From an uncultured Desulfosoma sp. (GTDB lineage Bacteria; Desulfobacterota; Syntrophobacteria; Syntrophobacterales; DSM-9756), in assembly GCA_937960435.1 (NCBI GenBank), contig CALGPN010000037.1:1-64000 (forward strand): 64,000 nucleotides of DNA. Direction: 5' to 3'. The position numbers and the translations under genes were made by a program. Positions 27,580-37,493 of this stretch are shown one piece after another. The notes below the pieces were generated by a model that saw only the letters and a program-made list of their open reading frames with translations, was not told the origin of the DNA and searched no databases. Position 1 is the stretch's first letter. The number at the start of each line of letters is the position of its first letter.

Positions 27580-27732
27580 TTAATCCAGGTGGGATTTCAG
27601 AGCCTTGCGTTCGTCGGCTTCGATCCTTTTCAAAAACACCTTGATGAGGCGCAGGGCCTCGTCCTTGTCTCCGTCTAGGACGATCCCTTTCATGGCTACG
27701 TATTCTTCCGGGGTCACGGTTAAGACGGGCAT
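27580..27732 (-). CDS. Small (50 aa) hypothetical protein, paralogous to next
   Basis: MPVLTVTPEEYVAMKGIVLDGDKDEALRLIKVFLKRIEADERKALKSHLD. Confidence 0.65.
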   Translation of the reverse strand: MPVLTVTPEEYVAMKGIVLDGDKDEALRLIKVFLKRIEADERKALKSHLD

Positions 27733-27746
27733 GAGCTGCCTCCATA

Positions 27747-27956
27747 TCAGCCTTTCGAGAACTCGTCCTTTTGGCCGGGGCTGTATCCAACATCGAAAAC
27801 AGGCACACAATGCATCTTGAGCGCCTCCCGCACCTTTTTGGCCAAAACCGACCGCACCAGCTCCAGAGCCTCCGCGGGATCCCCGTCCAGGTCCACTCGC
27901 AAGATCTCTTGAACCTCATCGGCGGTCAAGTTCAGCACGATGTTTTTGAGTCTCAC
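27747..27956 (-). CDS. Small (69 aa) hypothetical protein, paralogous to previous
   Basis: Shares LDGDxxEALxLxxxxLxKxxxALKxH with the 50-aa neighbour. Confidence 0.65.
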   Translation of the reverse strand: MRLKNIVLNLTADEVQEILRVDLDGDPAEALELVRSVLAKKVREALKMHCVPVFDVGYSPGQKDEFSKG

Positions 27957-28014
27957 CGTTCAGCCTCCCTCAATGCAAGCGACTTCCTGCGCCCCGACCG
28001 CCCTTCCCTCCTGC

Positions 28015-31000
28015 TCATCCCCAAATCTTTCCGAACCAGCGGCGCGTATCGTCCAGCAGGCTGTAGGTCACAGGAGTGATCACCAGGGTCATGACCGTTC
28101 CCACCAGCAGTCCCATACCGGCGGCGGTGGCCAGCGGCGACATGCGCTCCAGCCCCACGGCGGTTTCCAGGATCATGGGCAGCATCCCGACGAAGGTAGA
28201 CACGGTGGTCATGAGCACCGGGCGCAGCCTCAGCCGCACGGCCTCTTCCATGGCTTGGTCCCGCGTCATGCCCTGTTCGATTCCCTGGCGGATAAAATCG
28301 ATGAGAAAAATCGAGTTGTTGATCACAACCCCCGCCAGAAGCACCATGCCCATCATGGCCGGCATGCACATGGGCTTGGCGAAGAGAAGCAACCCCCAGA
28401 GAGATCCGATGACCGCCAAAGGAATCGCCACGAGGATGGGAAACGGTAAAAGAAAAGATCGGAAGGTCCCCATGAGGAGCACCACGAGCAGGACAAGGCC
28501 CAGCATGAGCGCTCCCATAATCCTTTGCATGCTCTCCTGCATGTCGGCGGCCGTGCCGCTCATTTTGATCCGCACACCTCCGGGCAACTCCGTCCGGGCC
28601 AGAACATCTTGAAGACGCGAAAGGACATGGCTCATGGGCCGTCCCACGTTATAGGCCGTGATGTCGATGGTATTTTCCAAATCCTCCCGCGTGATGAGCG
28701 TCTGGGTGGTCTCCTGCGTCACCTCTGCCAAAGTTCGCAAAGGCACGGCCCCTTGGGCCGTGGGAATAGGGAGACTTTCCAGCTTTTTGGGGCTGTCCAC
28801 CCAGACGTCGTCGTAAGCCACACGGATGGGCACATCGAGAAAGCCGTGAAGGCGGAGCCCCGAAACGGGCACGCCGCCCACGGCCGTTCGAAGCACCCGC
28901 GCCGTCTCGCCCGGCGTGGTCCCATAGAGGCGGGCCGTTCGCGAATCCACGGCCACTCTCACCTCCTCCTTGTCCATCCACCAGCCCGGAACGACGTCGG
29001 ACAGCCCCGAAATGCCCTTCATTCCCTCCATGATGTCCGCTGCCGTGTCCCAGAGAGCTTCACGGCTGTGGCCTCCCATGATGACAAGATCAATGGGCGC
29101 GCGAGCCGTACTCATGACCGTTGCGCCGTATTCATAGATCTGCAGAGACCGAATACCTGGAATTTCCTGAATTTTTCTCCGCCACGCATTCTGAATCTCC
29201 CAAATGGTTTTTTCCCTCTGATCGCGGGTCGTCAAGGTCACAATGATGGCAACCTTTTGAGCCGTTTGCGCACCGGCGCCAAAAGAAACCTGCCCCGGTT
29301 CGGACCCCACGGTGGAGGAGATCATCCGCACACTGGGTTCTTCCTGAACGATGCCTTCCACGACGCGGAGCACCTCTTCAACCCGGCCGACGGACGCCGA
29401 TGGCGGCATTTCGAACAAAATGTTGACGAAGCCCGCGTCCATGGGGGGCATGAGATCACGGCCGATGAGGGGCGGGACAATACGCAGTGTGAGGAGGAGG
29501 GCCAACATGGCCGACCCTAGGGCGATCAGGCGGCGGCGCAGGGCCCGTCGAACAAGTCCTGTGTAGAAAGCTCCGAGTCTCTCCACACCGCGGTTAAAGG
29601 GAAGAGCCAGTCGCTCCAAGAGATTTCTCGAAGCCTTCCCCTCGGCGGAAGGATTTCCGATAAGCTTCAGAGCCACGGGAGGGACGACGAAAACAGCGAC
29701 AAGCAATGACCCGATCAGGGCGTAGCACAGGGTGAGGGTGAAACGCCGCATGACCTGCTGCACGTAGCCCCCCGCAAACATGATAGGAACCAGCATCACC
29801 ACGGTGGTGAGAAGCCCCGCCGTAATCGACAGAAGAATTTCCCCCACGGCGCCTTCCACGCACCGCACAGGATCGCCCGGGCACAACCGTTGGTGTCGAT
29901 GGATGTTTTCCACCACGACCACCGTCGCATCGACAACCATGCCGGTCGCGATGATCAACCCGGAGAGAGTGACCACATTGAGGGTGTGCCCTGTGAGACC
30001 AAGGAGGGCGAGGGCGAAGAGGAACGATAGAGGGATGCTTACCAGAGACACGGCGGAGGTTCGAAGATCCGCCAGGAACAAAAAGATGATGATCACCGTC
30101 AAGGCGATGGACATATAGAGGGAGGAGCGCATGCCGGCGGTGTTGCGTTCGATGAGCGGCTGCTGGTCGTTGGTGATCTCGAATTCGACCTGCGGCCACT
30201 GTTTCTTCATCAGGGGAAGAGCCGCTTTGACGGCGCGGATGGCCGCCATGACGTTACCGCCTTCGGCCCGAAGCACGTTGATGCCTATGGCGGGCTTGCC
30301 GTTTCCGTGATAGAGGCTGCGGAGGTCTTCAATGCCTAATTCGACGCGGGCCACGTCCTTGAGGCGCACATAGGCATCCCGGGTCTGTTTGACGACCACG
30401 TTTTCCACATCCATCACATCCCGAAATTCCCCCACGGTTTTCACGAGCCGTTCCGAGCGAGAATCCTGCATAAATCCTGCTGGCACGGTGATGTTGTACT
30501 CCTGAACGGCCGTCATGACGTCCCTGGGCGTCACGCCGTAGGCTTCCAGACGGTCTCGATCCAGCCGGATGTTCACCTGAAGCTGGTGCCCGCCGAAGGT
30601 GTCCACATCGGCCACATGGGGAAGACGGAGCAAGGCGTCTTTGATGTCGTTGTCCGCGAGCAGACGCACCTCGCCCAAGCTCAGTCCCGACTCTGGCTTG
30701 GGACGCACGGCAAGGGTAATGACGGGACGCGTGGCGTCCGTGATGCGGTAGATGCGGGGTTCCAGAATATCTTCGGGCAAGTCGGCCCGAATGCGGCTTA
30801 GGGCGTTTTGAATGTCGGTGACGGCTTCCCCGATGGGTTTTTCATAACCGAACTGGGCGTTAATGGATGCCACCTCATCCCGAGACGTGGAGGAGAGTTT
30901 GGTCAACCCGGAAAGGCTCGAGAGCTCCTTTTCCACCACCTCCGTGATGCGCCGGTTGATGTCCACGGCCGCCGCGCCGGGCTGCACGATGATGACGGCC

Positions 31001-31134
31001 GCCTGCGGCGGGTTCGTATCGGGAAAATATTCCACGGGCATGGTGAAGAAAGCCCTCAGGCCCATCACAGCGACGATCAAGCCGCCAACCAGGACGGCCC
31101 AAGGGTTTCGCAACGCCCAGCCGTGCGGACTCAT
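28015..31134 (-). CDS. RND efflux transporter permease
   Basis: 1039 aa; EYFPDTNPPQAAVIIVQPGAAAVDINRRITEVVEKEL, GMVVDATVVVVENI. Confidence 0.93.
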   Translation of the reverse strand: MSPHGWALRNPWAVLVGGLIVAVMGLRAFFTMPVEYFPDTNPPQAAVIIVQPGAAAVDINRRITEVVEKELSSLSGLTKLSSTSRDEVASINAQFGYEKPIGEAVTDIQNALSRIRADLPEDILEPRIYRITDATRPVITLAVRPKPESGLSLGEVRLLADNDIKDALLRLPHVADVDTFGGHQLQVNIRLDRDRLEAYGVTPRDVMTAVQEYNITVPAGFMQDSRSERLVKTVGEFRDVMDVENVVVKQTRDAYVRLKDVARVELGIEDLRSLYHGNGKPAIGINVLRAEGGNVMAAIRAVKAALPLMKKQWPQVEFEITNDQQPLIERNTAGMRSSLYMSIALTVIIIFLFLADLRTSAVSLVSIPLSFLFALALLGLTGHTLNVVTLSGLIIATGMVVDATVVVVENIHRHQRLCPGDPVRCVEGAVGEILLSITAGLLTTVVMLVPIMFAGGYVQQVMRRFTLTLCYALIGSLLVAVFVVPPVALKLIGNPSAEGKASRNLLERLALPFNRGVERLGAFYTGLVRRALRRRLIALGSAMLALLLTLRIVPPLIGRDLMPPMDAGFVNILFEMPPSASVGRVEEVLRVVEGIVQEEPSVRMISSTVGSEPGQVSFGAGAQTAQKVAIIVTLTTRDQREKTIWEIQNAWRRKIQEIPGIRSLQIYEYGATVMSTARAPIDLVIMGGHSREALWDTAADIMEGMKGISGLSDVVPGWWMDKEEVRVAVDSRTARLYGTTPGETARVLRTAVGGVPVSGLRLHGFLDVPIRVAYDDVWVDSPKKLESLPIPTAQGAVPLRTLAEVTQETTQTLITREDLENTIDITAYNVGRPMSHVLSRLQDVLARTELPGGVRIKMSGTAADMQESMQRIMGALMLGLVLLVVLLMGTFRSFLLPFPILVAIPLAVIGSLWGLLLFAKPMCMPAMMGMVLLAGVVINNSIFLIDFIRQGIEQGMTRDQAMEEAVRLRLRPVLMTTVSTFVGMLPMILETAVGLERMSPLATAAGMGLLVGTVMTLVITPVTYSLLDDTRRWFGKIWG

Positions 31135-32339
31135 GAGCGCCCCTCCGTTTTCACCAAGAGGCCCTCATGACGGCGGACCCACTGCAAGTATTCACCCACG
31201 GCAGTCTGCTCCCCAGGGCGAATCTCCCCTCGCACCAGGGCCCTGTGCTCCGCAACTAAGCCAACTTCCACAGGAACCTTCACCAAGCGCCCGTCGCGAA
31301 CCGCATACACCGAGAAGGTCCCATCGGCTCCCGGGACCAGAGCCTGCCTGGAAACGCTCAACCCCTCCCCTTCCCGAACCACCGCCTCTACGGCTACAAA
31401 GGATCCGGGGCGAAGCGGGGCGTCGCACGTCCATGGAAACTCTGATTCCACGCGTACCGATTTGAAGGCTTCCATGGCCGGAAAGATGCGGGTGATGGCT
31501 ATCTCCTTCGGCAGGCCGGTGTATTCTTCAGGCCAATGGACACGAAGGCTTTGGCCGGGGCGCAAAACCATGAGGTCTTCTTGAACGGCATCCACGGCAA
31601 GCTTAGCGGCGGAGCAGTCCATTATTTCGAGCACCGGGACGCCGGGTTTGGCCAAATCCCCCGGATCCACCAGGCGACGGGTCACCACGCCGCGGAAAGG
31701 GGCTTCAATCCGCGTGTAGGAAAGCCGGGTTTCGGCTTCTTTGAGCTGAGCTTTGGCGGCGTCCACCTCCCGTTTGGCGCTGCGCCCCTCCGCGGCCAAG
31801 GATTCCCAACGGCCCAGGGCCGACGTCAAGCGATTGCGCGAGGCGTCCAACGCCGAGGCGCTGATCCCCTTTTTCTCAAAAAGAGCCCGATCCCTATCGA
31901 ATTCCTGCCGATAATATTCCACGTCCTTCCGAGCGGCTGCTTCCGAAGCGGCGACGGCAGCGAGCTTGGCTTGGAGGGCCTGAACCTTTGCTTTGAGGGT
32001 TTCCAGTTCCGCCCGTAGATCCCGATCGTCGAGAACAACCATGAGGTCTCCCTGGGCGACGGCGTCGCCTTCATTGACGAGAACGGCAACGACGTCTGCC
32101 GTCAGCCGAGGGGACACGGCGGCTTGCGCTGCCGCCTCAAGCCGCGCCAGATAGCGAAGGGTGTCAGCAAGTTTTTCATGGCGCACCGTATCGGTTTCCA
32201 TCGGCACCGGCCGCTCTTTCCACACGGGGGCCGACGCAAGCCGCTGTCGGGCGCGGTGCACCCCGATGACCAGCACGACCACAACGACGGCACACACCAG
32301 AACGACCCAAAACCTTGGACCCCATATTCGCTTTTCCAT
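31131..32339 (-). CDS. RND periplasmic adaptor (membrane fusion protein)
   Basis: N-terminal anchor, VSPRLTADVVAVLVNEGDAVAQGDLMVVLDDRDLRAELE, coiled hairpin, YTRIEAPFRGVVTRRLVDPGD. Confidence 0.92.
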   Translation of the reverse strand: MEKRIWGPRFWVVLVCAVVVVVLVIGVHRARQRLASAPVWKERPVPMETDTVRHEKLADTLRYLARLEAAAQAAVSPRLTADVVAVLVNEGDAVAQGDLMVVLDDRDLRAELETLKAKVQALQAKLAAVAASEAAARKDVEYYRQEFDRDRALFEKKGISASALDASRNRLTSALGRWESLAAEGRSAKREVDAAKAQLKEAETRLSYTRIEAPFRGVVTRRLVDPGDLAKPGVPVLEIMDCSAAKLAVDAVQEDLMVLRPGQSLRVHWPEEYTGLPKEIAITRIFPAMEAFKSVRVESEFPWTCDAPLRPGSFVAVEAVVREGEGLSVSRQALVPGADGTFSVYAVRDGRLVKVPVEVGLVAEHRALVRGEIRPGEQTAVGEYLQWVRRHEGLLVKTEGRS

Positions 32340-32469
32340 GGGCTTCGTCTCTCGCTTCCGCTCGGGCTCCTGCCTCTAGGGGGTAGATCGTCCCTGGAAC
32401 GCCGCCAAGACCCATCCCTCCAGGGAGCTCCTCCAAGAAGGATGCCTCACCTTAACCGATTGATCATCT

Positions 32470-33864
32470 TCAGCGTAAACTTTCTGCCGGGTCCCGGCCG
32501 AGGGCCCGATCGCGCTCCATGAGCGCAATGTGCGCATCCACCACGGCCTGTGAGTACTCCACTTCCGCTTGAAGCAAGGCCGCCTGCGCATCCAGGACAT
32601 CGTTGATGCTGTTTTTCCCCGCCGCGTATTTCTCCCGCTCAATGCGAAGCGTTTCTTCCGCCACCGTCAAGGCCGAGCGCGTTACGTCCGTTCTTTCCAT
32701 GGCGTCGTTAAGGACCGTGAGCGCCCTTTCCACGTCTTTGCGAATTTCCAGCTCCACCGCCCGGAGTTGCTCCCGCGCCCGATGCTCGAGCAGCTTCGCC
32801 TGCTGGACGTTCGCCTGAACGGCACCGCCTCGAAACAGCGGCACATCCACCTGCATTCCCATAGCCCATGTGTCCTCGTGGGACAACCCAGCGGAAGGCT
32901 CGTCTGCATCGTAGGGGAGCCCATGACGCAGGCCGTAACGCCCAAAAGCGGAAACTTGAGGCCAATGATCGGCTCGGGCGGCCCGCACTGCCTGGGCCGC
33001 CGCCTGGGCCGCCGCCTGGGCCGCCTTTTTCTCCGGGCGCTTTTCCATAGCCTCGCGAAGCGCCTCGTCTTGGGACATCGGTGAAACCCTAGGCCTTTCC
33101 AGAGACCCGGAAACTTCAAAAGACGGCCGCCCCGCGACTTCCAAACCCATGAGCCGCCCGAGGAACACCAAGAGCACCTGGCGGTCGGCCCGAAGGGACG
33201 ACAGTTTTTGAGTGAGGCTTGAGACCCGCACGTTGATTTTCATGAGATCCACGGGCGCGGCCCTTCCCACATCCAACTGATCCTGCACCAGTTTTGCCTG
33301 AGCATCCAGGGCTTTCAGGGAGCCTTCCGTAGCGCGCACGACTTGGTCCGACTGAAGGATCTTATAGAAAACCGAGGCCGTGTTGAGGACGACGTCGTGG
33401 GTCGTCGCCGTGAGATCCCAAAGAGTGCGTTCCGCCCCGAGCTCCGCCGATCGGACGGCAGCTGCCCGACGTCCTCCCTCAAAAAGGAGGACCCGCCCGA
33501 TAAGCGCTGTATCCACCATATCTCGATCGAAGACGCCGGGGTCATTATTGGCATGCGCCGGCACGAGGCGTTGGGGTTCGCCGAAACGGGAGTAGGTCCA
33601 CTGCGCATCCAAAGACGGCCAGTACGCCGCCCGGGCTTTCGTCCTTTCCTGCTGTGCCGCCTCGAGGCCGTAGCGCTGCGCTCGAATCTCGGGATTTTTT
33701 TCCAGAGCTGTGGTGATGCAGTCTTTGAGCGTGAAGATGTCGGCGGCCGAGGCGGCGCCAACCGCTCCGATGGCAAGACTCCACAGAAGAGCGCATTTCG
33801 CAAGGGTCCGAAAAAGGGCCCACCAGCCTAAAGCTCCGAAGGAAAAAGTGCCCATGTCCTGCAT
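32470..33864 (-). CDS. TolC-family outer membrane efflux protein
   Basis: NPEIRAQRYGLEAAQQERTKARAAYWPSLDAQ..., two long coiled-coil halves, third gene of RND operon. Confidence 0.9.
   Translation of the reverse strand: MQDMGTFSFGALGWWALFRTLAKCALLWSLAIGAVGAASAADIFTLKDCITTALEKNPEIRAQRYGLEAAQQERTKARAAYWPSLDAQWTYSRFGEPQRLVPAHANNDPGVFDRDMVDTALIGRVLLFEGGRRAAAVRSAELGAERTLWDLTATTHDVVLNTASVFYKILQSDQVVRATEGSLKALDAQAKLVQDQLDVGRAAPVDLMKINVRVSSLTQKLSSLRADRQVLLVFLGRLMGLEVAGRPSFEVSGSLERPRVSPMSQDEALREAMEKRPEKKAAQAAAQAAAQAVRAARADHWPQVSAFGRYGLRHGLPYDADEPSAGLSHEDTWAMGMQVDVPLFRGGAVQANVQQAKLLEHRAREQLRAVELEIRKDVERALTVLNDAMERTDVTRSALTVAEETLRIEREKYAAGKNSINDVLDAQAALLQAEVEYSQAVVDAHIALMERDRALGRDPAESLR
32990..33025. 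repeat. 12-bp in-frame tandem repeat (GCCTGGGCCGCC x3) within TolC-like CDS
   Basis: Three perfect copies encoding an Ala/Gln-rich AAQA stretch. Confidence 0.9.
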
Positions 33865-33953
33865 CTCCCTTTTCCGTCAGTGCCCTCACGCTCCGGGACA
33901 CGGCCTTTCGGAAACGTTCCCACGTTGCCGGGAAAAAGATGGAGCGCGGTACC

Positions 33954-34673
33954 TTAAGCTGGGATAAAGGGTCGGAGAATGAAATAAACGCCCAGAAGGC
34001 CCACGGCGACGCCGGCCGCTTTACGAAACCACAGGCTCCCCTGCTGAAACGTGCCGCTGGCCATGAGTCTCCTCACAAGGGCCGTAAAACTTCCCGCAAC
34101 GGCGATGGGCACGCAATGACCGATGCCGAAAAGAACAATGGAAACGACGCCAGTAAGGATTTTTTCCTGCACCGTGATGATCGCCAAAATAGGCGCAATG
34201 AAACCGAAGGTGCAGGTTCCGGAAAGGATCCCGTAGCCCAGTCCCAGCACCAGGGCACCCCGAAGGCCCCGGAGGCGAAGCTTCGCCAAACGCGTCCCCG
34301 AAAGGGAGCACACGGCGACGCCCATCATGTCCAGGGCCAACCACAGCAAAAGGACACCCACCACGATCGTCCAATAGGGGCTCACATCTCCCAACATCCG
34401 GCCCAGAAAGGAACAGACAATGCCAATGGCCGCAATGGTCAGAAAAAGTCCCAGCGTGAAAACCACAGCGTATCGGGCGGCTTCCCGGGGCGCCAAGATT
34501 CGCTGCTGGCCCGCCACATAGCTCACCACCAACGGGATGGACGCCATATGACAGGGACTCAACAGCACCGAAATCATACCCCAGAGGAAACACCCCGCCC
34601 AGGCCAGGCCCCCTTGGGTGCTCATCCACGTGTTGACCATCAAAAAAACATCCTGCACGGTTCCTCTCCTCAC
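33954..34673 (-). CDS. CcdA/DsbD-like cytochrome c biogenesis transmembrane protein
   Basis: LSPCHMASIPLVVSYVAGQQ, GLGYGILSGTCTFGFIAPIL; polytopic. Confidence 0.85.
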   Translation of the reverse strand: MRRGTVQDVFLMVNTWMSTQGGLAWAGCFLWGMISVLLSPCHMASIPLVVSYVAGQQRILAPREAARYAVVFTLGLFLTIAAIGIVCSFLGRMLGDVSPYWTIVVGVLLLWLALDMMGVAVCSLSGTRLAKLRLRGLRGALVLGLGYGILSGTCTFGFIAPILAIITVQEKILTGVVSIVLFGIGHCVPIAVAGSFTALVRRLMASGTFQQGSLWFRKAAGVAVGLLGVYFILRPFIPA

Positions 34674-34682
34674 CGATTGCGG

Positions 34683-35078
34683 TTACTGCACCCCCAACTT
34701 GGTCAAAACGTGCACGATGCTTTTTTTGTCCAAAAATCCTTCGTGCCGAAAAACCTCCCGGCCTTCTTTGTCGTAAAAGATCTGGGTCGGAATGACGCGG
34801 ATGCCGAACTTGGGCGCCGCCTGACGATCTTTCCACACATCGATAAAAATGATCGCCGCCCGGCCTTCATATTCCTTTTGCACTTCCTTCAAAACGGGTT
34901 CCATCATTTTGCAGGGAATGCACTCGTGGGCGCCCAAATCCACCATAGTGACCATGCCTTTGACGGGAATGTCCTGGACAGCTTCGCTCGCCCCGGCTGA
35001 ACCCGCCGTCAGAAGCCCCCACACCACAACCGACATCACCAGAACCATGACCGGAAAAACCAACGCGCGCCGATTCAT
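34683..35078 (-). CDS. Exported thioredoxin-family protein
   Basis: Signal-like N-terminus, VDLGAHECIPCKMMEPVLKEVQKEYEG...GIRVIPTQIFYDKEG. Confidence 0.88.
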   Translation of the reverse strand: MNRRALVFPVMVLVMSVVVWGLLTAGSAGASEAVQDIPVKGMVTMVDLGAHECIPCKMMEPVLKEVQKEYEGRAAIIFIDVWKDRQAAPKFGIRVIPTQIFYDKEGREVFRHEGFLDKKSIVHVLTKLGVQ

Positions 35079-36772
35079 TCTTGTGTCCTCACTGTTTCTT
35101 TGCCGCAAAGATCTGCATCCTTCCCCATCCGCGTTTTGTGCCTCTTCATGATGCGCCAAGTCGTCACGGCCGAAATGATAAATAGCACGGCATCCCGGGC
35201 GACGCTCACCTTCATGGAACTCATCCCGGACGAGCCGCCCGAACCGAAACACCCACAGTCCACGTCCAAACCGCGGACCAGATTGAACACGACAGCCCCC
35301 AGAAAAACCCCCAGGAGCGCCGTCGCCAGGCTCAAGGCCCCCGGCAGCCAAAAACCCGCCACGAGGCATACCCCGACCAAAGCTTCCAGCCATGGAAGGA
35401 TCAAGGCCACGGCGTTCACCGCCCAGGAGGGGACAAGCTGGTAGTTGTCGACTGTCTGGGCGAAATCCAACGGCTGCAGGATCTTTTCATACGCGGCAAC
35501 CAAGAACACCAGGCCCAAAAGGAGACGCGCCGCCGTCAGTGCCCCCCGCTCCCATCGTTCGCCGACCTTTTGGACGCCCACCCGCGCCGGCGCCTCCCAT
35601 GCGTGCGCCTCATGAGCGGTATCTTCACCGGGCACCGCACAAACCTCACCTTGAGCGCCCCCGGGGCAAGACATTTCACACAACAGCGATCCATTGCCGC
35701 ACGATTGGGTCTCCAACTGGATGATAGGATGATCGATCCCAAAACGGCGATGAAGGACGTCGCCGGCGAGGCGCCTCACCTGTTCCACTTCGCTGAGCTT
35801 TTGGTCCGGGACCACCAGATGGCAGGAAAAAGCGATGCTCGAAGAGCTCACCTGCCAGGCGTGAAGGTAATGGGCGTTGACCACGCCCGGGAGAGCCTCG
35901 AGGGTCTCCTTGATCCTGGCGATCTCTACATGACGCGGAGCGGCATTCAGGAGCACCGCCACGGCTTCCTGAAGGACGGCCCAACAGTTTTTGAGGATGA
36001 AGGCGACGATGATCACGGAAAGCAGCGGATCAAGCCATGTCCACGGGCGAATCATGAGGACGGCGCCGGTAATGAGTACGGCCACGGAGGTGAGCACATC
36101 CCCGACCATGTGAAGGAACGCCCCGCGCACGTTGAGATTGCGGGCGGCGTCCGCATGCAACAGAAGCGCCGAAAGGCCGTTGCCCACCACGCCCACCGCC
36201 GCCAAGGCCATGACCCAACCGCCGGAGACGTCCCGAGGGTGTCGGAATCGCTCGAGGCCTTCGTAAAGGATCACCGAACAAGCGCCCGCAAGAATGAGGA
36301 CGTTGACCAGGGCGGCGAGGATTTCCACGCGACGGAATCCGAAGGTGTGGCGCGATGTCGCACCGCGACGCCCGATACGCCATGCGCCGTAGGCGATGAG
36401 AAGGGCTGCGAAATCGCTGAAATTATGGACGGCGTCCGAAAGAAGCGCCACGCTGTCGGCCAGGATGCCGCCCACGATTTGGGCGGCCGGAATGAGCAGG
36501 TTGAGCCCCATGGTGAAGAGCAGCCGTCCTCCGGACACCTCTTCCGACGCCGGCCCATGAACATGGACGCCCGACTTGGAATGTCCGTGGGGTTCTTCGG
36601 TCATCGGGGTAAAAAGACGCTCACCGTGGCCAGATGACGAGGCGTGATTCTCGAGATCATCGTGGCCGTCATGATGCGGGGATTCCTCATCGTGGGCGTG
36701 CACGACCCCCTTAAGGTCCCGACGATTGTCACTTTCCATCGGGAAACAGCATCTCCTCTCTTCCAGGGGCAC
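35075..36772 (-). CDS. CDF cation efflux protein fused to MauE/DoxX-like membrane domain
   Basis: His-rich N-terminus, ADSVALLSDAVHNFSDFAAL (CDF), Cys-rich linker, then LLLGLVFLVAAYEKILQPLDFAQTVDNYQLVP...DVDCGCFG (MauE/DoxX). Confidence 0.85.
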   Translation of the reverse strand: MPLEERRCCFPMESDNRRDLKGVVHAHDEESPHHDGHDDLENHASSSGHGERLFTPMTEEPHGHSKSGVHVHGPASEEVSGGRLLFTMGLNLLIPAAQIVGGILADSVALLSDAVHNFSDFAALLIAYGAWRIGRRGATSRHTFGFRRVEILAALVNVLILAGACSVILYEGLERFRHPRDVSGGWVMALAAVGVVGNGLSALLLHADAARNLNVRGAFLHMVGDVLTSVAVLITGAVLMIRPWTWLDPLLSVIIVAFILKNCWAVLQEAVAVLLNAAPRHVEIARIKETLEALPGVVNAHYLHAWQVSSSSIAFSCHLVVPDQKLSEVEQVRRLAGDVLHRRFGIDHPIIQLETQSCGNGSLLCEMSCPGGAQGEVCAVPGEDTAHEAHAWEAPARVGVQKVGERWERGALTAARLLLGLVFLVAAYEKILQPLDFAQTVDNYQLVPSWAVNAVALILPWLEALVGVCLVAGFWLPGALSLATALLGVFLGAVVFNLVRGLDVDCGCFGSGGSSGMSSMKVSVARDAVLFIISAVTTWRIMKRHKTRMGKDADLCGKETVRTQE

Positions 36773-36821
36773 CCGAGCGGTCGGCGGATCGCGGTGAGGC
36801 CGCTTCCCGTGAAGTGGGATA

Positions 36822-37325
36822 TCACGGACCCGTGCTCGTGGGCAAATCGTGCTCCGTCCACACCGACCATCCGTTGGCCAGAACCATGACGTGGGTATAG
36901 CCCCGGGCGATCAAAGCCACAGCCAGTTCATAACTCAGATCACAGCCTTCACCGTCGCAGTAGGTCACGATAGGTGTCTCTTTGGGGATGTCCGCAAGGA
37001 CGACGGGGGCTCTTTCCTCAAAAGCACCCCACGGGAGATTCAAGGCCCCTTCAATGTGGCCCCGAGCGTAGGCCTCAGGGCTCCGCGCATCCAAGAAGAC
37101 AGCCTCTTTAGTGAAAAAAAGAATCTGAGCTTCCTCAAGAGGAATCTCGAGCCCCAGCACGCCTTCCGCCGTGGCGGGGGAAGCGGGCGACCCATCTCCA
37201 AGCCAAGGGAGACCGTCGGAACGAAGCCCGTTGGAAACCACTGACAGAACACAGGCCAACGCCACCAACGCTCCGCTCTGCCAGATGGCTTCCCGCCATG
37301 GATATGTCCCGCCCTTTCTTCGCAT
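36822..37325 (-). CDS. Membrane-anchored rhodanese-domain protein
   Basis: AVFLDARSPEAYARGHIEGALNLPW, IVTYCDGEGCDLSYELA. Confidence 0.85.
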   Translation of the reverse strand: MRRKGGTYPWREAIWQSGALVALACVLSVVSNGLRSDGLPWLGDGSPASPATAEGVLGLEIPLEEAQILFFTKEAVFLDARSPEAYARGHIEGALNLPWGAFEERAPVVLADIPKETPIVTYCDGEGCDLSYELAVALIARGYTHVMVLANGWSVWTEHDLPTSTGP

Positions 37326-37493
37326 TCCTGACTTTTCTTCCCTCTATCAGAATGTTTGTAATTTGCCGAGACAAGATCCTTTTTCCCGCGCCGAGCACAT
37401 TCCCGTCTCGGGGCACGGGCGTCCGCGGCGGAACACTCCTTCAAGCCGGATCCGGGGACCCTCAACCCGTAGCCCTTTTCACCGACACGCTCC

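Noticed and set aside
28015-31134. RND permease with only one Asp in the TM4 relay (GMVVDATVVVVENI) as an unusual energy-coupling mutant
   Set aside because: Single-Asp variants (VDN/VDA/VDS) are common outside the AcrB clade, so this is not notable by itself.
33939-35000. 353-aa plus-strand His/Lys/Asn-rich ORF
   Set aside because: Antisense to CcdA and thioredoxin genes; composition is the complement of membrane-protein codons.
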